NCBI GenBank assembly: GCA_039000515.1
Contig: JBCFYV010000024.1
Coordinates: 11,217,461 to 11,281,460 of the forward strand
DNA: 64,000 nt
DNA from: Timema cristinae
Taxonomy: Eukaryota; Arthropoda; Insecta; Phasmatodea; Timematidae
Direction of reading: 5' to 3'
Shown piece after piece: positions 11,101 to 23,870 of the stretch. Position 1 is the stretch's first letter, and each line of letters begins with the position of its first letter. Below the pieces are notes generated by a model. The model ran no database searches, was not told the origin of the DNA, and was given only the letters and a program-made list of their open reading frames with translations. The translations under genes were made by a program, and so were the position numbers.

Positions 11101-14100
11101 TGAGTTTTGCCCGTAGTGTTTATGTCGAGTATTAAGTTTAGGAGTTGGACAAAAGTAGAACACCTAGTGATCTAAATATTTTTTGAGTACTATATGTTTT
11201 CTCTGATTATAAAGGATTTAAGCTTTACTCTCTTACTGGGAAGCATTTATCAAGAAATGTTGTTTATATTACTCCATGTTAGATGTTAGGTTTGTCTTTT
11301 GCTTATTGAATTATAATGTCATTAGATTCCGTCTATGGAATTGTTCTGTTCATATTTAACTTTAAATGCTATCTCATGAACTTAGAGTAGGCCTACTAGG
11401 CGCCATCAGCGCATGTAAGAGGTTATTGATAGCCGCCATAACGACTAAGTGATGGGTGGATATTTGTTAAGTGTTGGCGAGCTAATATGGATTTATCTAA
11501 CTAACGTCAACATGAGTTTTCTATAACTTTGGGATTTTGTATATTTTCCCCGTTTATGGGACGAAGAGAGGAAAGATTACTGGCAGGAAATAACTTTAAA
11601 TCTTGTTATGTGGATCATTGACATTTATGCTGAGGTTAAGGAGTTATTCATGGTTGTTTTGGCCTAACCAAGTTTGTTATTAGCGAGGCTAATCGCTTAT
11701 ACGTCCTGCGCCCTCCTTATAAGGCCATGACGCTAGATTGTATATATTGTATACCCTATCTTTTCTTGAGATTATTGATCTCAATAAAATTGTTGACCAT
11801 ATCTTTTTGAATCTTAATAAACATCTCTTGACTATAATGTTTCTACTTACCTTTTATACGTTCATCCTTAGGTAGGATACTGCTAGCTAAAACATGTTGT
11901 CTAATAATCATACCAGAGGTGTAGTTACGATCTTGGTTGATGGCATATATTATTGGGGGTGACCGTGGGGACGAGTCCCACAATAGTTCTTATTGGGTGT
12001 GCTGGGTATCAGTTAGGTCTTGACCAGTTTTTTTTGCTCTTTTTACTCACCCAGCACACTCTAACTTTTTTGCTAACTTATATTTATTATTGTTATTTTT
12101 TTGTATTTGAACACGCCCAGTTAGGCGTAACGGTTCAGTTCTATTGTGATCCTATTTTGCCTGAATATATATTTTTTTCCATACAAAGGAAAAAAATTAT
12201 AGGGTAAGAAGATCATATTTCCGTAGTTGATAAATAAGCTTTACGCTCAGGTGCACTTAATCTAAAATTGACCTTATTTATACCCAAAATGATTAAAAAG
12301 CAATTAGTATCATGCTTAGAAGCCTAATTGGTCATTTCACAGCTAAATACATATATTTCTCGATTTCACCAAGGTAAAACAAACATTAAAAATGGAAATA
12401 GTTATATCACCTTATAATTTCTCTTAATTTTTTCCATTTCTAATGTTTAATTTTTTTTTATTTATAATTTTATAACATTTTTATACGATAATTTGAAATA
12501 ATATATATTTTCCTCCCACCTGAAGCTGGTTAAAAATCACCGAAGCATGTCATCGTCATAGAAGAAAAACTAAAAGTATAGTAAATAAGAATATAATAAA
12601 AATAATAAACAAGATAAACCTTACTATCAATTACCTTGTGTTTCTTATGACTATTTGTATTGTATGGCACAGAAAAAGGCATTTATATTGCTAATAGACC
12701 TTATTGTTTTGAATAATCAGCTTTTTAGGGTGGGTTTAAATTCACCAGATAGGTAAAATGGTTTAGGTTCTATGGCAATGTACAAACATACAAATGGCAA
12801 TGCGCTAACCACCTTTTCGTTTTCAGTTGGTCATGAACTGTCAATATTCAACAAATTATAAAATTAGATTTTTTTATGATCACAATTCTTTCTTTCTCTT
12901 AAGTGTTACAAAATATAATAATTTTGAAGTCACGATGATTTGAATCAAATCAGAGTTTAATGTGTTGATATAGATCTTTAATCGATTGAAGAAAATGAAA
13001 AGCTTTTCAAAACTAGAAAAGAATAGCCTGTATTTTGTTAAATTAAAAGGAGAACATGCACGCTTTAAAGAGTAACCCTAGCAGTATAGTGAGGGTGTTT
13101 TCCGTAATTAGTTTTCCACATATGCAGGTACGGTACATCTAAATCACAATGCAACCACTACATTACTGAATATAATGGCCACGCCACAAGAAAATAAAGA
13201 CAACATATAACATGGTTGTCACTTTGATACATCAGCCAAATTGAGAAAAATCAGTAGTACACCATGCTCACGAACACATCTGTGGGATCTTGCTTTCCGA
13301 TACATAACCAAATCTAGACACCGTATTACCCTAAATTTTGTCTCTTTCTCCCAAGCAGTCCTGACTCGCACCAGTATCATACTAATAATTATAGTAGTAA
13401 TAACCTTAAAGTTTAAACAAGCCCATTCTGAACAATGGTGGTGGAACTTTATTTGTGTAGGAGTAGGCAAGAAAATAAAGTTTTTTTTAAGATATTCCCC
13501 CCACCGCCTGCCAAACTCTAACCACCATCCTTGATAAATGTTTGAAAACGAAATGGTTCTCCTCCCAAATTTTTAAAAATAAAATTATTTCTATGAGCTA
13601 TTTGGAGTAGTCAGCCTTAGAATTTTTTTAAAATTTGCTTCTAAAATCTATTTGAAGTGGTTTTCATTCAGCAAAATTTAAAAACTGGATGCCTCCAAAA
13701 GCTATTTTTAGTATTCTTTGTCTTTAATTTAAAAAAAAAAATCGTGCTATTAGTATCGGAAGCCCTCACGTACAATATAAATATTTCACACGGAATAGTG
13801 GGACCATCCAAAGGAGAAGCGTTTGGACATCAATCTTGTGAATTGCACTAACTCAAGCTCTATGTATATAAGTGAACGCTGCGTGTTTAGCTTAGTTTAT
13901 AAAATAGCCTAAAACTATTGAAACTGATTTGTTTTTTGATATGGTTCTTGACTATACTCATAGTTAAGAAAGATTCAGGGTAAATAGCTAATCACAGATA
14001 AAGCATATTAATTTTTGTTGTTTATTTGAACCGACTTTTTAGTTTTTCTTCACTACTTTTTATCAAGGAAGATGTCAAATGTAATATTTTTTAGTGTTTT

Positions 14101-14850
14101 TATCAATTTGAATATCCTACATTACAAAAATTAATATTTTATAGTGTGAATTTTGATGCTTTTTACTTTATTCGTTGTATTGAAATTAACATATTTAAAC
14201 AAATTTGAAACATGTTTTGAACATCTCCAAGCTATGATTACCCTATGTGTTTCAGGAATTACCTTCATTCAAGTGTTTCAATATTTTGCCACTATCAGTG
14301 CCACATACTAAAACGCACGGTGCCTACATCTATATAATTTTACATATTATCTCTTTGGATTGAGAAATATAATTATTATATTGCCTTTTGATTTAAGTGG
14401 ATTATTTACCATGTATTAAAAATATTTTTATGACTTTATTTATTTAAAAAAAATAATGAGCTCTATTCTTATCTAGCTTAATGAGAATTTTTATTCACAT
14501 TTTAGTCTTAGTTAATTAAGCTGGATATATATTTTATTTTCTAGTAGCACTCTATGATCGATTTTATTAGTTCATTTTAGTAGGTAAAATTGTGTTTATT
14601 ATGTTATGGAAATTTGAAGTAAAAGTAATTTTTTTTTGCGTCACCTATCGTTAAAATTATGTACTATCAAAGAAAAGGAAGTAGTTACTCCAAAGAAATA
14701 GTTCTGCTGATTATATTCATTTTAATTATTTAAAAGAATTAATTTGATATATTGATAGATTATAATTAATCACAATATTTAAATAAATTTAAATTTAACT
14801 GACATTAATCTGTTTATAAGCATCAATTTTGTGGAAGGATACATTGTTTT
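11101..14850. other. AT-rich DNA upstream of profilin exon; no gene recognised
   Basis: No coding sequence is supported. One small feature is a TTGAGAT/ATCTCAA hairpin at about 11767-11785, immediately followed by an AATAAA signal. It could be a polyadenylation region of an unrecognised transcript, but nothing upstream reads as an exon. Confidence 0.4.
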
Positions 14851-14851
14851 G

Positions 14852-14856
14852 TCAGT
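14852..14856 (+). promoter_or_regulatory. Possible arthropod initiator (TCAGT) for profilin
   Basis: TCAGT matches the arthropod Pol II initiator and lies 99 bp upstream of the profilin ATG, with no TATA box at the right spacing. A GACGG stretch from 14881, at about +28, loosely resembles a downstream promoter element. If the leader contains an intron, the true start lies further upstream. Confidence 0.25.
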
Positions 14857-14950
14857 TTTTGCAGTAGTTCTTGTTCATACGACGGTAGTGATCGGTGGAA
14901 GTTTGCGTAAGAAAGATTATTAAGAACAGTTTCGTTACGTTTAGTGAATC

Positions 14951-15060
14951 ATGAGCTGGCAGGATTATGTCGACAAGCAATTGCTAGCATCTAGGTGTGT
15001 TAATAAGCAGCAATCGCTGGACATGATGGAAATGTATGGGCCAAGTCTGATGGATTTGAA
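14951..15060 (+). CDS. chic: Profilin, first coding exon, with one-base frameshift
   Basis: Profilin binds monomeric actin and proline-rich ligands in the cytoplasm and supplies actin for filament growth. The ATG at 14951 opens MSWQDYVDKQLLASRCVNK, the classic N-terminal helix of arthropod profilins (MSWQDYVD...LLAS.CV.K). Moving the frame by one base at 15007 then gives AAIAGHDGNVWAKSDGFE, the expected next strand, ending exactly at a strong donor (GTAAGT at 15061). The exon is 110 bp where 111 (37 codons) is expected, so one G appears to be missing after the K19 codon. As written, the frame reads 18 wrong residues to a TAA at 15061. The preserved splice donor rules out a processed copy. I found no later profilin exon in the window, so the rest is beyond it, across a very long intron, or absent. 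Identity is near certain; whether the gene is functional is not. Confidence 0.85.
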
Positions 15061-16238
15061 GTAAGTACTTCATAATGCGATCGCTTCTATTAATGTGGCT
15101 TATATTACTTGACAGACGTGCCGGCTACTCCGTTACTTGTTGAAGTAAAAACAATTTTGTAGTCTAGTTTTTTTTTGTGGATTGTTTAATTCTGATTTTG
15201 AATTAAACATTATTTCAATTGAATTCATCTGCATTTTTGTTGGACTTATAAGGGTGTGCCTCCGTGAAACATGGCTTGCATAAGACGTATTTGGTATATC
15301 TTGACCAATAGCCTTGTCATAACGATAGGCTTGGGTGATTTAAGTAATTTGTTCGACTTAATTTTCTTAATTAATAATAACCTAAGATGTCAACTTCCCA
15401 CTAAAATGTTAGTATATCCCAATTTTATTCTACATCTGTTTTTTTTTTATCCCAAGCGAATGTCAAAATGGCGGCATGCCGGTCGACGTGTTAAATTTTC
15501 CCTAAGCACCGACCTTTGAATTTAAAACAATTTGTTTATCTGTGTGAGTACGTAAAAATCGTGATATAATTTGAATATCTTAACTTAAAACAAAATCTTA
15601 TTCTTCATATGCAACAACAAAACAACCCTTATAAGTTATTTATAATTGTTAATTATGTAGGCTTAGACAATTGAAACCTTGACACAATTATAAATAATTA
15701 CAAGTGCACATGAACTAGACACTTCTTTTATGATCGAAGTATTCTCGCGATAATGGTAAAGCATTTTGCAATCTTGGGTCAAAATAAAAAAAAATTAATG
15801 GAATTTAAATCCATTGAAACTGTTTTAAGAAAATGAATAAAATTATAAATAATAAATGACTAACTTTAACAATACAGTAGAAATAAAATATGTTAGCACA
15901 TAGGCCTGCACACTAAATTATCCCTAGTTTAAGAACAAGATTAGGCCATATGGATATAATATGAAGTGAGAGCAGGATTTTATTTTTTTCATTGTCAAAT
16001 TATTAGTATAAATTTTCTAGCATCCATACACACAGGAAGTTTCTGAAGTATCCGATTAGGTCATAACAAAATAAACCTTGCCCAAAAATTCCAAACAGCA
16101 AAAAAAATATTTTAAAACTCGCCTGATGCCGGGTTAACATTCCGCCATATGTCATAGCATTGTACAGAACCAAATGTTTTGTGTACTAATGAAACTTTAG
16201 TTGAAAAGTTGAGACACCTTAGGTTATTACCCATTGGT
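15061..16238. other. Start of profilin intron 1; AT-rich, nothing recognised
   Basis: The stretch starts with the GTAAGT donor. No second exon, SINE or transposon end is recognised before the assembly gap. Confidence 0.5.
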
Positions 16239-16338
16239 NNNNNNNNNNNNNNNNNNNNNNNNNNNNNNNNNNNNNNNNNNNNNNNNNNNNNNNNNNNNNN
16301 NNNNNNNNNNNNNNNNNNNNNNNNNNNNNNNNNNNNNN
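16239..16338. other. Assembly gap (100 N)
   Basis: Exactly 100 N, a conventional scaffold gap of unknown true length. It falls inside a minus-strand SINE A copy whose head follows directly, so the missing sequence probably contains the SINE body and its tail. Confidence 0.95.
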
Positions 16339-16379
16339 TACAGAAGTCTGACACCTTAACCCTATAGCACCAGGTCACC
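16339..16379 (-). mobile_element. SINE A head fragment at gap edge
   Basis: The complement reads GGTGACCTGGTGCTATAGGG then TTAAGGTGTCAGACTTCTGTA, the tRNA-like first 40 bp of SINE A. The rest lies in the gap. Confidence 0.8.
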
Positions 16380-16494
16380 AACATGTAATACTCTTAAAAA
16401 TGTTTGATTGTTTTTTTTCTATGTGTAGTAATAGATATTCAGATTTTTCACAATTATAATGTTAATAATATTAATACTAACAAAAAAAATTGGA

Positions 16495-16694
16495 TTTTTT
16501 TAAATCATTTTCTAAATAATTTTTTTATAAGAAAATTGGATTTTTTTTTATCATTTTCTAGATAATTTTTTATAAGAAAATTGGATTTTTTTAAATAAAA
16601 CTTATTTATTTATTACAATAAAAACTTATATGGGATTAAATTCTATTTAGAAAAAAATTATATTCTTGAAAAAATTAATAATTAATATTAGGCC

Positions 16695-16772
<78 letters not shown>

Positions 16773-16858
16773 TAAAATTATATTCTTGAAAAAATTAATA
16801 ATTAATATTAGGCCATCTACACACACACACACACACAATATATATATATATATATATA

Positions 16859-16900
<42 letters not shown>
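16495..16900. repeat. Compound simple repeats with local duplications
   Basis: About two copies of a 52-bp AT-rich unit (AAAATTGGATTTTTTT..., 16489-16590) precede a duplicated 120-bp block. Each half of that block has ATTATATTCTTGAAAAAATT, then (CA)n, then (TA)n. A (GA)n run follows at 16865-16896. Confidence 0.9.
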
Positions 16901-16903
<3 letters not shown>

Positions 16904-16929
16904 AAATAAAAGTCATATAAGTTTCTTGT

Positions 16930-17085
16930 TGAGACCTAAAATTTGACTGTCAGAAGTGACAGCTGCTAAACACATGTTTTTGCAGATCATATGGTTCGGC
17001 GGAGGGATACATAATTTGGTCTAGTTACTTTTCAGAGCTGTCATATCAGCTGTGAGCTGACAGTCAGCACCAAAGAAGTGGTGTG
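16930..17085 (-). mobile_element. Short repeat D with inverted ends, MITE-like
   Basis: The reverse complement aligns along its length with 37775-37950, including CAGCTGTCACTTCT and TTCTTTGGTGCTGACTG. Both ends carry TGACTGTCAG-type inverted sequence of about 20 bp. No coding capacity. Confidence 0.7.
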
Positions 17086-17214
17086 GGACCTATAGGAAGT
17101 CTTTACATGAAATCACTTGAAGTTATATTAATGATTACTTATTTTCAAACTATAATAGACTAGTAAAGAAAGCAAATACGGTTGTGTCGTACTATTTATT
17201 TTGTTCGAACCATC

Positions 17215-17270
17215 TGGCATGCCACTGACCACCAGAGGTCCGTGGACCACAGTTTGAGAACCATATATCA
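17215..17270 (+). mobile_element. Short hAT terminus remnant
   Basis: The phrase ACCAGAGGTCCGTGGACCAC followed by AGTTTGAGAACCA resembles a terminal and subterminal segment common in hAT elements (Charlie-like). No partner end was found. Confidence 0.35.
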
Positions 17271-17361
17271 CTGCTACTGCTTGCTAGCAACTGAGGAGCT
17301 TATAAGTTATAAAAAATCGTGGGAAACAGTTTTAAAATTTGACCCGTTGTATTTCTATATT

Positions 17362-17612
17362 ACCCGCCTCGGTGGCGTAGTTGCCTAACGCGCTTGTCGT
17401 GTTGAGATCGACTGCTGAGGACTGGGAGATCGAGGTTCGAATCTTGGTCGGGTGAACTGGGGGTGGTTTTTCCTAAATGGTTTTCCACTCTACCTCCACG
17501 CAAATACGGGTTCACTTCCTCTAATTCAACCTTCCCAATCCCTTAATCCATTAACGTAATTAGTACTTAAAGCGTATAGCCCGAACAGGTAGTAAGACGC
17601 GGTGCTAAATAT
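17362..17612 (+). mobile_element. SINE B copy, full length
   Basis: The head has an A box (TGGCGTAGTTGCC) and a B box (GGTTCGAATC). The body contains a TTTTTCCTAAATGGTTTTCC block and the tail ends AGTAAGACGCGGTGCTAAA. A perfect 12-bp target duplication, TATTTCTATATT, flanks it (17350-17361 and 17613-17624). Confidence 0.93.
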
Positions 17613-18120
17613 TATTTCTATATTCATTGAATCTTTACAGCTTTAAAAAAAAGCAACCTACTATGAATGGATTATAGTTGAGCACTCATGTCATTTGCTA
17701 CAAGCCCATCTTTTTGTATCATCAAATCAAGTCTGTTGCCTTACTAAGGTGGTTTTAACTAGTCGGCAGTCGCTCAGCCATTAACATCTTAACACATGTG
17801 CAGTTGTCAGCTGAGTAAGTTGAGTTGGCCAGACCCAATCAGGCGTCGTCTGGGCTGGGTCTAACCGCAAAGCTTCAAGTTTCACTTTGGTAGACTTTTA
17901 GCAGCCATGAAACATCAAAGCTTGTTATTTGGTGACATCACAGGGCTGATTGAAATAATAATATAGAACAGTGATTTCCATCCAAGGTCGTAGCCCGAGA
18001 GGGGGTGGGGGTAGTTTGGTGGTTCAAAAAGAACCCACCTAAATTTTATGAACAAAATATATATGGCTTTATTTATGGTTCAAACAATATCAAAATTAAG
18101 ATACAAGTACAAATTAGGGG

Positions 18121-18640
18121 ACCATGTTACCATAGAAAGCACTTCAGATAGTTTCAAGAGGTGTTTAATATTTGGAACTTTTCCTAGCCTTCGGCAGAGG
18201 GTAGTTATAATGTTGTAATGTTATAATGTTGCAAAAAAAATATTCAGATAGCTTCTAGAGGTGCTTAGTATTTAGAATTTTTCCTAACCTTCGGCAGTTA
18301 AGGTGTTATGTTGCCATAAAAAAACACTTCAAATAGCTTCTAGAGGAGTTTAAAATTTAGAATTGTTCTTAGCCTTCAGAAGCTATGGTGCTATGTTGCC
18401 AAAAAAACACTTCAGATAGCTTCTAGATGTGTTTAATATTTCGAATTTTTCTTAGCTTTCAGCAGTTAGGGGTTACTTTGCCATTAAAAAACACTCCAGA
18501 GAGCTTCTAGAGGTGTTTAGTATCCATAATTTTTCCTAGCCTCTGGCAGTTAGGGGGTTATGTTGCCATAAAAACACTTCAGATAGCTTCAAGAACTGTT
18601 TATCATTTATAATTTTTTCTAGCTTCTGGCAACTGGGGGA
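18121..18640 (+). repeat. Minisatellite, about 86-bp unit, 6 copies
   Basis: Units share CACTTCAGATAGCTTCTAGA, then GGTGTTTA.TATTTAGAAT, TTTTCCTAGCCTTCGGCAG and GTTATGTTGCCATAAAAA. Units are about 80-85% alike by eye, and the first carries an extra TTGTAATGTTATAATG insertion. Confidence 0.88.
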
Positions 18641-19513
18641 CCACCCCCACCCCTTCCCCCCTCTCCTGAAATCATTGGCTGGCTACGGCCTTGGTGGTTT
18701 TCAATCCTTCCAGTGAGTGTCGGTAGAATTGTTTCTTCCCGAAGTAGGAGAACTACACTTTTGGCTACTATCATGAATTCTAGTTATAACATTCGTAGAG
18801 GTTTGTTCAATTCTAACCAAAGCCATCGTTACCCTTTTCATCCCGTCAATTCATACATGACATGGGTTAATTTGCACCCACCATTATTCCCCATGCAATT
18901 TTTATACAAACCAACAGTAAAAAAAACAAACATTTAATTCGAATCTTAGAAGGAAATATTTTAATAATTAAAAGCCTATACATTGTTAATTTTTCTGTAA
19001 TTTTCATATGCTAATTTTTCCAATTTTTGATGTTTTGTGTTTAAATTCTTCATATTTTTTCATATGTATGTTTACTTTATATAGCATTTATAAAATGTGT
19101 GAGTGGTTATAGTATGTAGCATATTTTGAGGTTATTGATGTATTGTGTACAAGCTGTATAATTACTCATAAAAACAGTTAAATCGAATCTTGAATAGTTC
19201 TATATATTTTTATATATCCATGGACTTCGAATTAAAATAGTTACATGGTATATTGAACTTAAGATTGTTTTATTGATATTTTGATATACGTTTAATTATT
19301 CTTCCTTTTTAACATAACTATATTAATATTTAATATATATAACGCTTAGTTAATGTTCATTTTCACATTCAGTGTTTAAGGAAAAACTTGAGAAAAGACT
19401 TTGTGTTAAAATAAGTCTAAGATAAAAAATGACTGTTTGATCCAGACATAGATTAGTTTTTTGAATCTTAGTAATATCATTAATCTCACTAATGGTATCG
19501 CGTCTATTTGTTA

Positions 19514-19752
19514 CCCGCCTCGGTGGCCGCATGGTATAAGATACTACTCTCGCAGTAGACTAGACTGCTGATATCGAGGTTAGAATCTCGGTCGTGTGAA
19601 ATGAGGTTTTTTCAGATATGGTTTTTCACTCTCCTTCCATCCAAATGTGGATACACGTGCTATAAATATAACCTTCCTCATCTCTAACCCAATAGCGTAA
19701 CTAGGACATTAGCGTATAATCCGAACGGGTGATAAGACGTGGTGTAAAAAAA
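19514..19752 (+). mobile_element. SINE B copy, tRNA-Leu-like head
   Basis: The head CCGCCTCGGTGGCCGCATGG and the A-box region lead to a B box with one change (GGTTAGAATC). The tail GGTGATAAGACGTGGTG is close to the shared SINE tail. Confidence 0.85.
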
Positions 19753-19870
19753 TTGTTTGTTCAATTCAAGACTGAAAAATTACAAAATAATATTTTTATT
19801 TATAATAGAAATAGACAAACTATTTTTCACGGATTTTGTACACATTTTATGCTATGAAATACTAAATTGC

Positions 19871-20030
19871 TGGTTACAAGGAAATCGGGGTTTGAATCCT
19901 GGTCGAGCGCACTGAGGATTTTTTTCAATCCATTCAAATGCGGATACGTTTCTCTTAAAAGTATACCTTACCCATCCATATTCCACTATCGTAATTAATG
20001 TATGCGTTTAACCCGAATGAGTTAAAAAGA
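19871..20030 (+). mobile_element. SINE B copy, 5'-truncated and worn
   Basis: It begins near the B box (GGGTTTGAATCCTGGTCGAG) and continues with the B body to a decayed tail (TTTAACCCGAATGAG). Confidence 0.7.
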
Positions 20031-20578
20031 AAAAGAAAGGAATAACATTTGGTTTAAAAAAGGCACGTTATGTCTAGTAATAATATTAGTAATAATTAAT
20101 GATATTTTTAAATGCTTTCGTCAATAAAAACACACCGGTGTTTGCCTTTCTTAGTGATTAAATAATCTAATATTGTGAGTGACTGACTTGTTTTTACTAG
20201 CAGGTAAAACTTCTAATATTAACATTATACATATTATATGGTTTAATTATTGTTTTTCTTTAAACTAGTGTAGAATTTTGTATCAGTCCACCCTTTACCT
20301 AAATTTTTGGCAGGTGTATTATTTGTTGTTGTGCGCTACGTTAGGGTCAGTTTCATAGTCAGACTTAGTACGTCTCAAGTGCGGTGCTGTACTAAATACA
20401 AGATGACACCTACCTAGACCAGAATGGATTTAGGCCTTGTGCTGATATAATCATGTGTTTGGAAAGTATATTTTAATATCCAAATTAAAAGTTGAATGGA
20501 AATGTAAACCTAATTAGACGTAATTTGCCGGGTATATTAAGTAATTATACTAAAAACCTGTTTCCCAACGCCCTTCAG

Positions 20579-20650
20579 ACGGTTTGCCAACAACCGCCTG
20601 GTCAAGTTTGATCGATATCGACTCTTGCGGGTCTGTCTACGTGTCGGCAG
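20579..20650 (+). other. Candidate 72-bp internal exon
   Basis: A pyrimidine-rich acceptor (CCCAACGCCCTTCAG) precedes 72 bp of markedly higher GC than the flanks, ending in a consensus donor (CAG|GTGAGT at 20651). The length is a multiple of three. Two frames are open, one reading GLPTTAWSSLIDIDSCGSVY, the other RFANNRLVKFDRYRLL. Neither is recognised. It could be a host exon, part of a decayed repeat or chance. Confidence 0.22.
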
Positions 20651-21112
20651 GTGAGTGTAATTCATAATAAAACACTATGGCCAGTTTTCTGAGTCACGAA
20701 TCACATTGACCGTATTGCCGTGTGCAAGTAACTTCGTCCCACGAAACCTTGCAACTTTCCTGTCGACCTCACTTGAAACAATGTGTAGGCGCTAAATGAC
20801 TCAAATGTCAACTGCTTTATCAACAATCACGCCATTATGAGCATGAAAACGTATTGGCTAACTTTTATGTCATTATTAAGGTTAAATAGTTTTAAGTAGT
20901 TATTTTTGTATATTGTGCACGTTTCATAGCAATCTCACAAAACTAAAATGACATTTTATTGCGATCTAGATCAAAAGTTTTTGTTTGAATTTATACATAA
21001 AAAGGCACAAAATGTTATAGTAAATAGTAATACAAAGCATTTTTTTTACGTACCAAAAAGTTTTACTCTATTTAAATATGTGCCAAGTGTTTAAAAATAA
21101 TATAAATGTTAG

Positions 21113-21365
21113 TCTACTTCAGTGGCCGCATGGTCTAAGGCGTCACTATCGTGTTATACTAGATTGCCGATGACGAGGAGATCGGAGTTCAAATCCTTGT
21201 CGGTTGTACTGAGGGTGGTTCTTCACAAAATGGCTTTCCACTCTACTTCCAGGCAAATGCGGGTACACTTCCTCTAAAGTCACTCTACCTCATCACAAGC
21301 TCATTAGCGCAATATTGCTATGCGTAAAGCCTGAACAAGTAGTAAGAAGCGGTGCTAAAAAAAAT
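21113..21365 (+). mobile_element. SINE B copy, tRNA-Leu-like head
   Basis: The head GTGGCCGCATGGTCTAAGGC is intact, the B box reads GGAGTTCAAATCC, and the tail ends AGTAAGAAGCGGTGC with an A-run. Confidence 0.88.
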
Positions 21366-22099
21366 ACAATGTTGAACTGTGTTTTATGATCGTTGAAATA
21401 AAGAAAATAAAACAGGCTTAAGATGCTCAGGTTCGATCCCGTGGGAGGCCTAAAATATCGTTATATTTGTATACGAGCTCGTCCTTGTAATCCCAACATT
21501 ACGCCTCAGCGTAACTCAAAGTGCGTGCGTGCTATTCTCACCAAGTCTACTTTCGTTCTTGCGCGCCATTAAAATTAGTTCAAATGTGACAATTCACATA
21601 AAAGTTTATATTTTTGAAAAATAATACTGAAATATACATACATGTCAAAATTTAGCAGCATTCCATTTTTGTCAACAAAAAAAAGTAAAAAAGGCCTGCC
21701 TTGTGCAGTTATACGTTGATCATTTCGGTGTAGGCCTATATCTTTATGTACGAGTATGTATGTATGTATACATGAAAACACTCTACACGTAGAAAATTGC
21801 AATAAACTGAGCCCAATATTTTTTTTGTTCACTTAGTTTACTATCAATATAAAGCCCTATTGAAATTAATCCCGAATGGATAACCCGAAGTAGAATTTTT
21901 CTTAAAAAATGTTCGAGACCCCCAAAAAAGCAACAAAACGGGTGTGCATTTTTTACTTTTGCCAAGTGTTTTTACAATTCCTGACGCTATAAAGAGTGGA
22001 GTTCTTTGTTTTATATTGAATTAAAGTCAATTGAAATTATTATAATTATTATTATTATTAATATTTTTATCGTTATCATTAGGTCTTTTTTTTATGTAA

Positions 22100-22322
22100 C
22101 CGCGTCTCACTCAATGCCCGTTCAGATTAAACATATATGTATGAACTACACTAATGTACTATGGATGAGGAAAGTTGAATTTGAAGGAAGTGTACTCGCA
22201 TTTGCAAGAAAGAAGAGTGGAAAACCATTTGGTAAAAAACATCTGACCTGAATTCGAAGCCCTGTCTCTCCCCGTCCATCTTGCGAAAGTGACGCCTTTG
22301 ACCAATCGACCATCGAAGAGGG
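22100..22322 (-). mobile_element. SINE B copy, worn
   Basis: Complementary tail (ACCGCGTCTCACTC), body (GGAAAACCATTTGGTAAAA) and head motifs are in order, but divergence is high. It abuts sequence with TCTGTC repeats. Confidence 0.6.
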
Positions 22323-23650
22323 TATTTACAGTATTGATACAACATATATATGATAGTTTGTATTTTAGAGTGTACCTGTGTACACCTGTCTCTGTCTGTC
22401 TCTGTCCCATCGCAGCGATTCACTCTCGCTCGTGAATGGAGGCCACCGACCAGATGGTTGGTTGTCCCACATATAGTCAGTCTCACCTTGACTTAGTTCC
22501 GAATACACCTCCAATTTACCTCCGTAGCGTCACGGGCATGAATGAAGGGATCGCATACTCGTCAGACTTGTTGTCTAATAATATCACCAGGGAGTGCTAG
22601 TGGTCCGACACTCCGCTTTTCATACAAACAGCCTTTTAGAATATACAAACAGATTTGGTTAGCCTCCAACTTTGATAATGTTTTACTGGTTTATTAGTGT
22701 TATTTTACAGGTATTGTGTAATGATATAGAATTATACATCTCATCAATTTATTACTCCCATCTTTATTCAAAATTACGATATTTTAAATGAGAGCGAGTA
22801 GTAAGATTTTTTCGTAAGTTGTTAAGTTGCAAGGTATGGCGACATCTTTCTACGTCTCTGTTTAAAAAACAACGCAGTTTTGAGGACAGAAACGCACCCG
22901 ATGACCACACCTTCTTTTAGGAAGCTTCGAGAAGGAAATGTCGCTTGATATACCCCTTCAGGGTACGCATCTCTTCACTTTCCCTCCTGACGAGGACCCG
23001 TGTAGGTGTATTCTAGGACATCTTAATTTGTGTTCTAAATCTCACGTGTCGGGAATTATCGTGCATATAAAGTAATAGTCGGGCTTTTATTAAAATCTAC
23101 AACGTGTGAAATATCTAGCAAAAAACTGTTTATATACTTAAAATAAAAAACTATAAAAAACCAGAACTTTTAATTTATAAAATAAGACATCATCCCTTTT
23201 TATTATACTACAGAACAGCAAACTTTGACCCAATTCAATCGTTATATCAAATGTCACCCTAATGGTGGCGTACAAACATTAATATATCAGGCTAACTCTT
23301 TTAAACGTTACAATTGCTACTATCTAACGTAATTAACAGTTGCAGATCCCAATAAAGTTCGACTAGACTTGGGGTTTCTTGACCTTTTTACGATTTCAGA
23401 CCCCCAATGGATTGCTGGATATGTCCCAAACTGTTGAAATCATCATCGCTAGTCTTATTAGGTACCAATGTGACTTCAAAAGATGTCACTAGCTTGGTTT
23501 TACTTTACACATGATAACAAAACAAATGAAAGAAAATAATAAGGATTTTATAATATTTATCTATAGAAAAATGGAAAATCACAAGTACACAATCCGTATT
23601 GATAACGGTTTATATAACATAATCAACTTTTTTTTTAATGGCTTATTTTG
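22323..23650. other. No gene recognised
   Basis: A GC-richer stretch at about 22380-22560 and another at 22860-23050 contain no supportable exon. The rest is AT-rich. Confidence 0.4.
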
Positions 23651-23870
23651 ACACCGCGTCTTACTACCTTTTCAGGTAATACGCTTATGTACTGATTACG
23701 CTAACGGTTTTAGGGATTAGCAAGGTTATATTTGGAGGAAGTGTACCCTCATTTGCGTGGAGGGAGAGAGAGTGGAAAATCCTCCATCAGTACACCCGAC
23801 CGAGATTTGAACCTCGATCTCCCCGTCATCGGCAATCTAGTCTACTGCGAGAGTAGCGCCTTAGCGGGTA
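23651..23870 (-). mobile_element. SINE B copy
   Basis: The complement of the shared tail (ACACCGCGTCTTACTACC) starts the copy. The B box complement is GATTTGAACCTC, and the head ends at GCGGGT. It is near full length. Confidence 0.9.

Noticed and set aside
16647..16916. Hydrophobic frames of L, S, I, Y and V repeats, like membrane segments
   Set aside because: They are translations of (CA)n, (TA)n and (GA)n.
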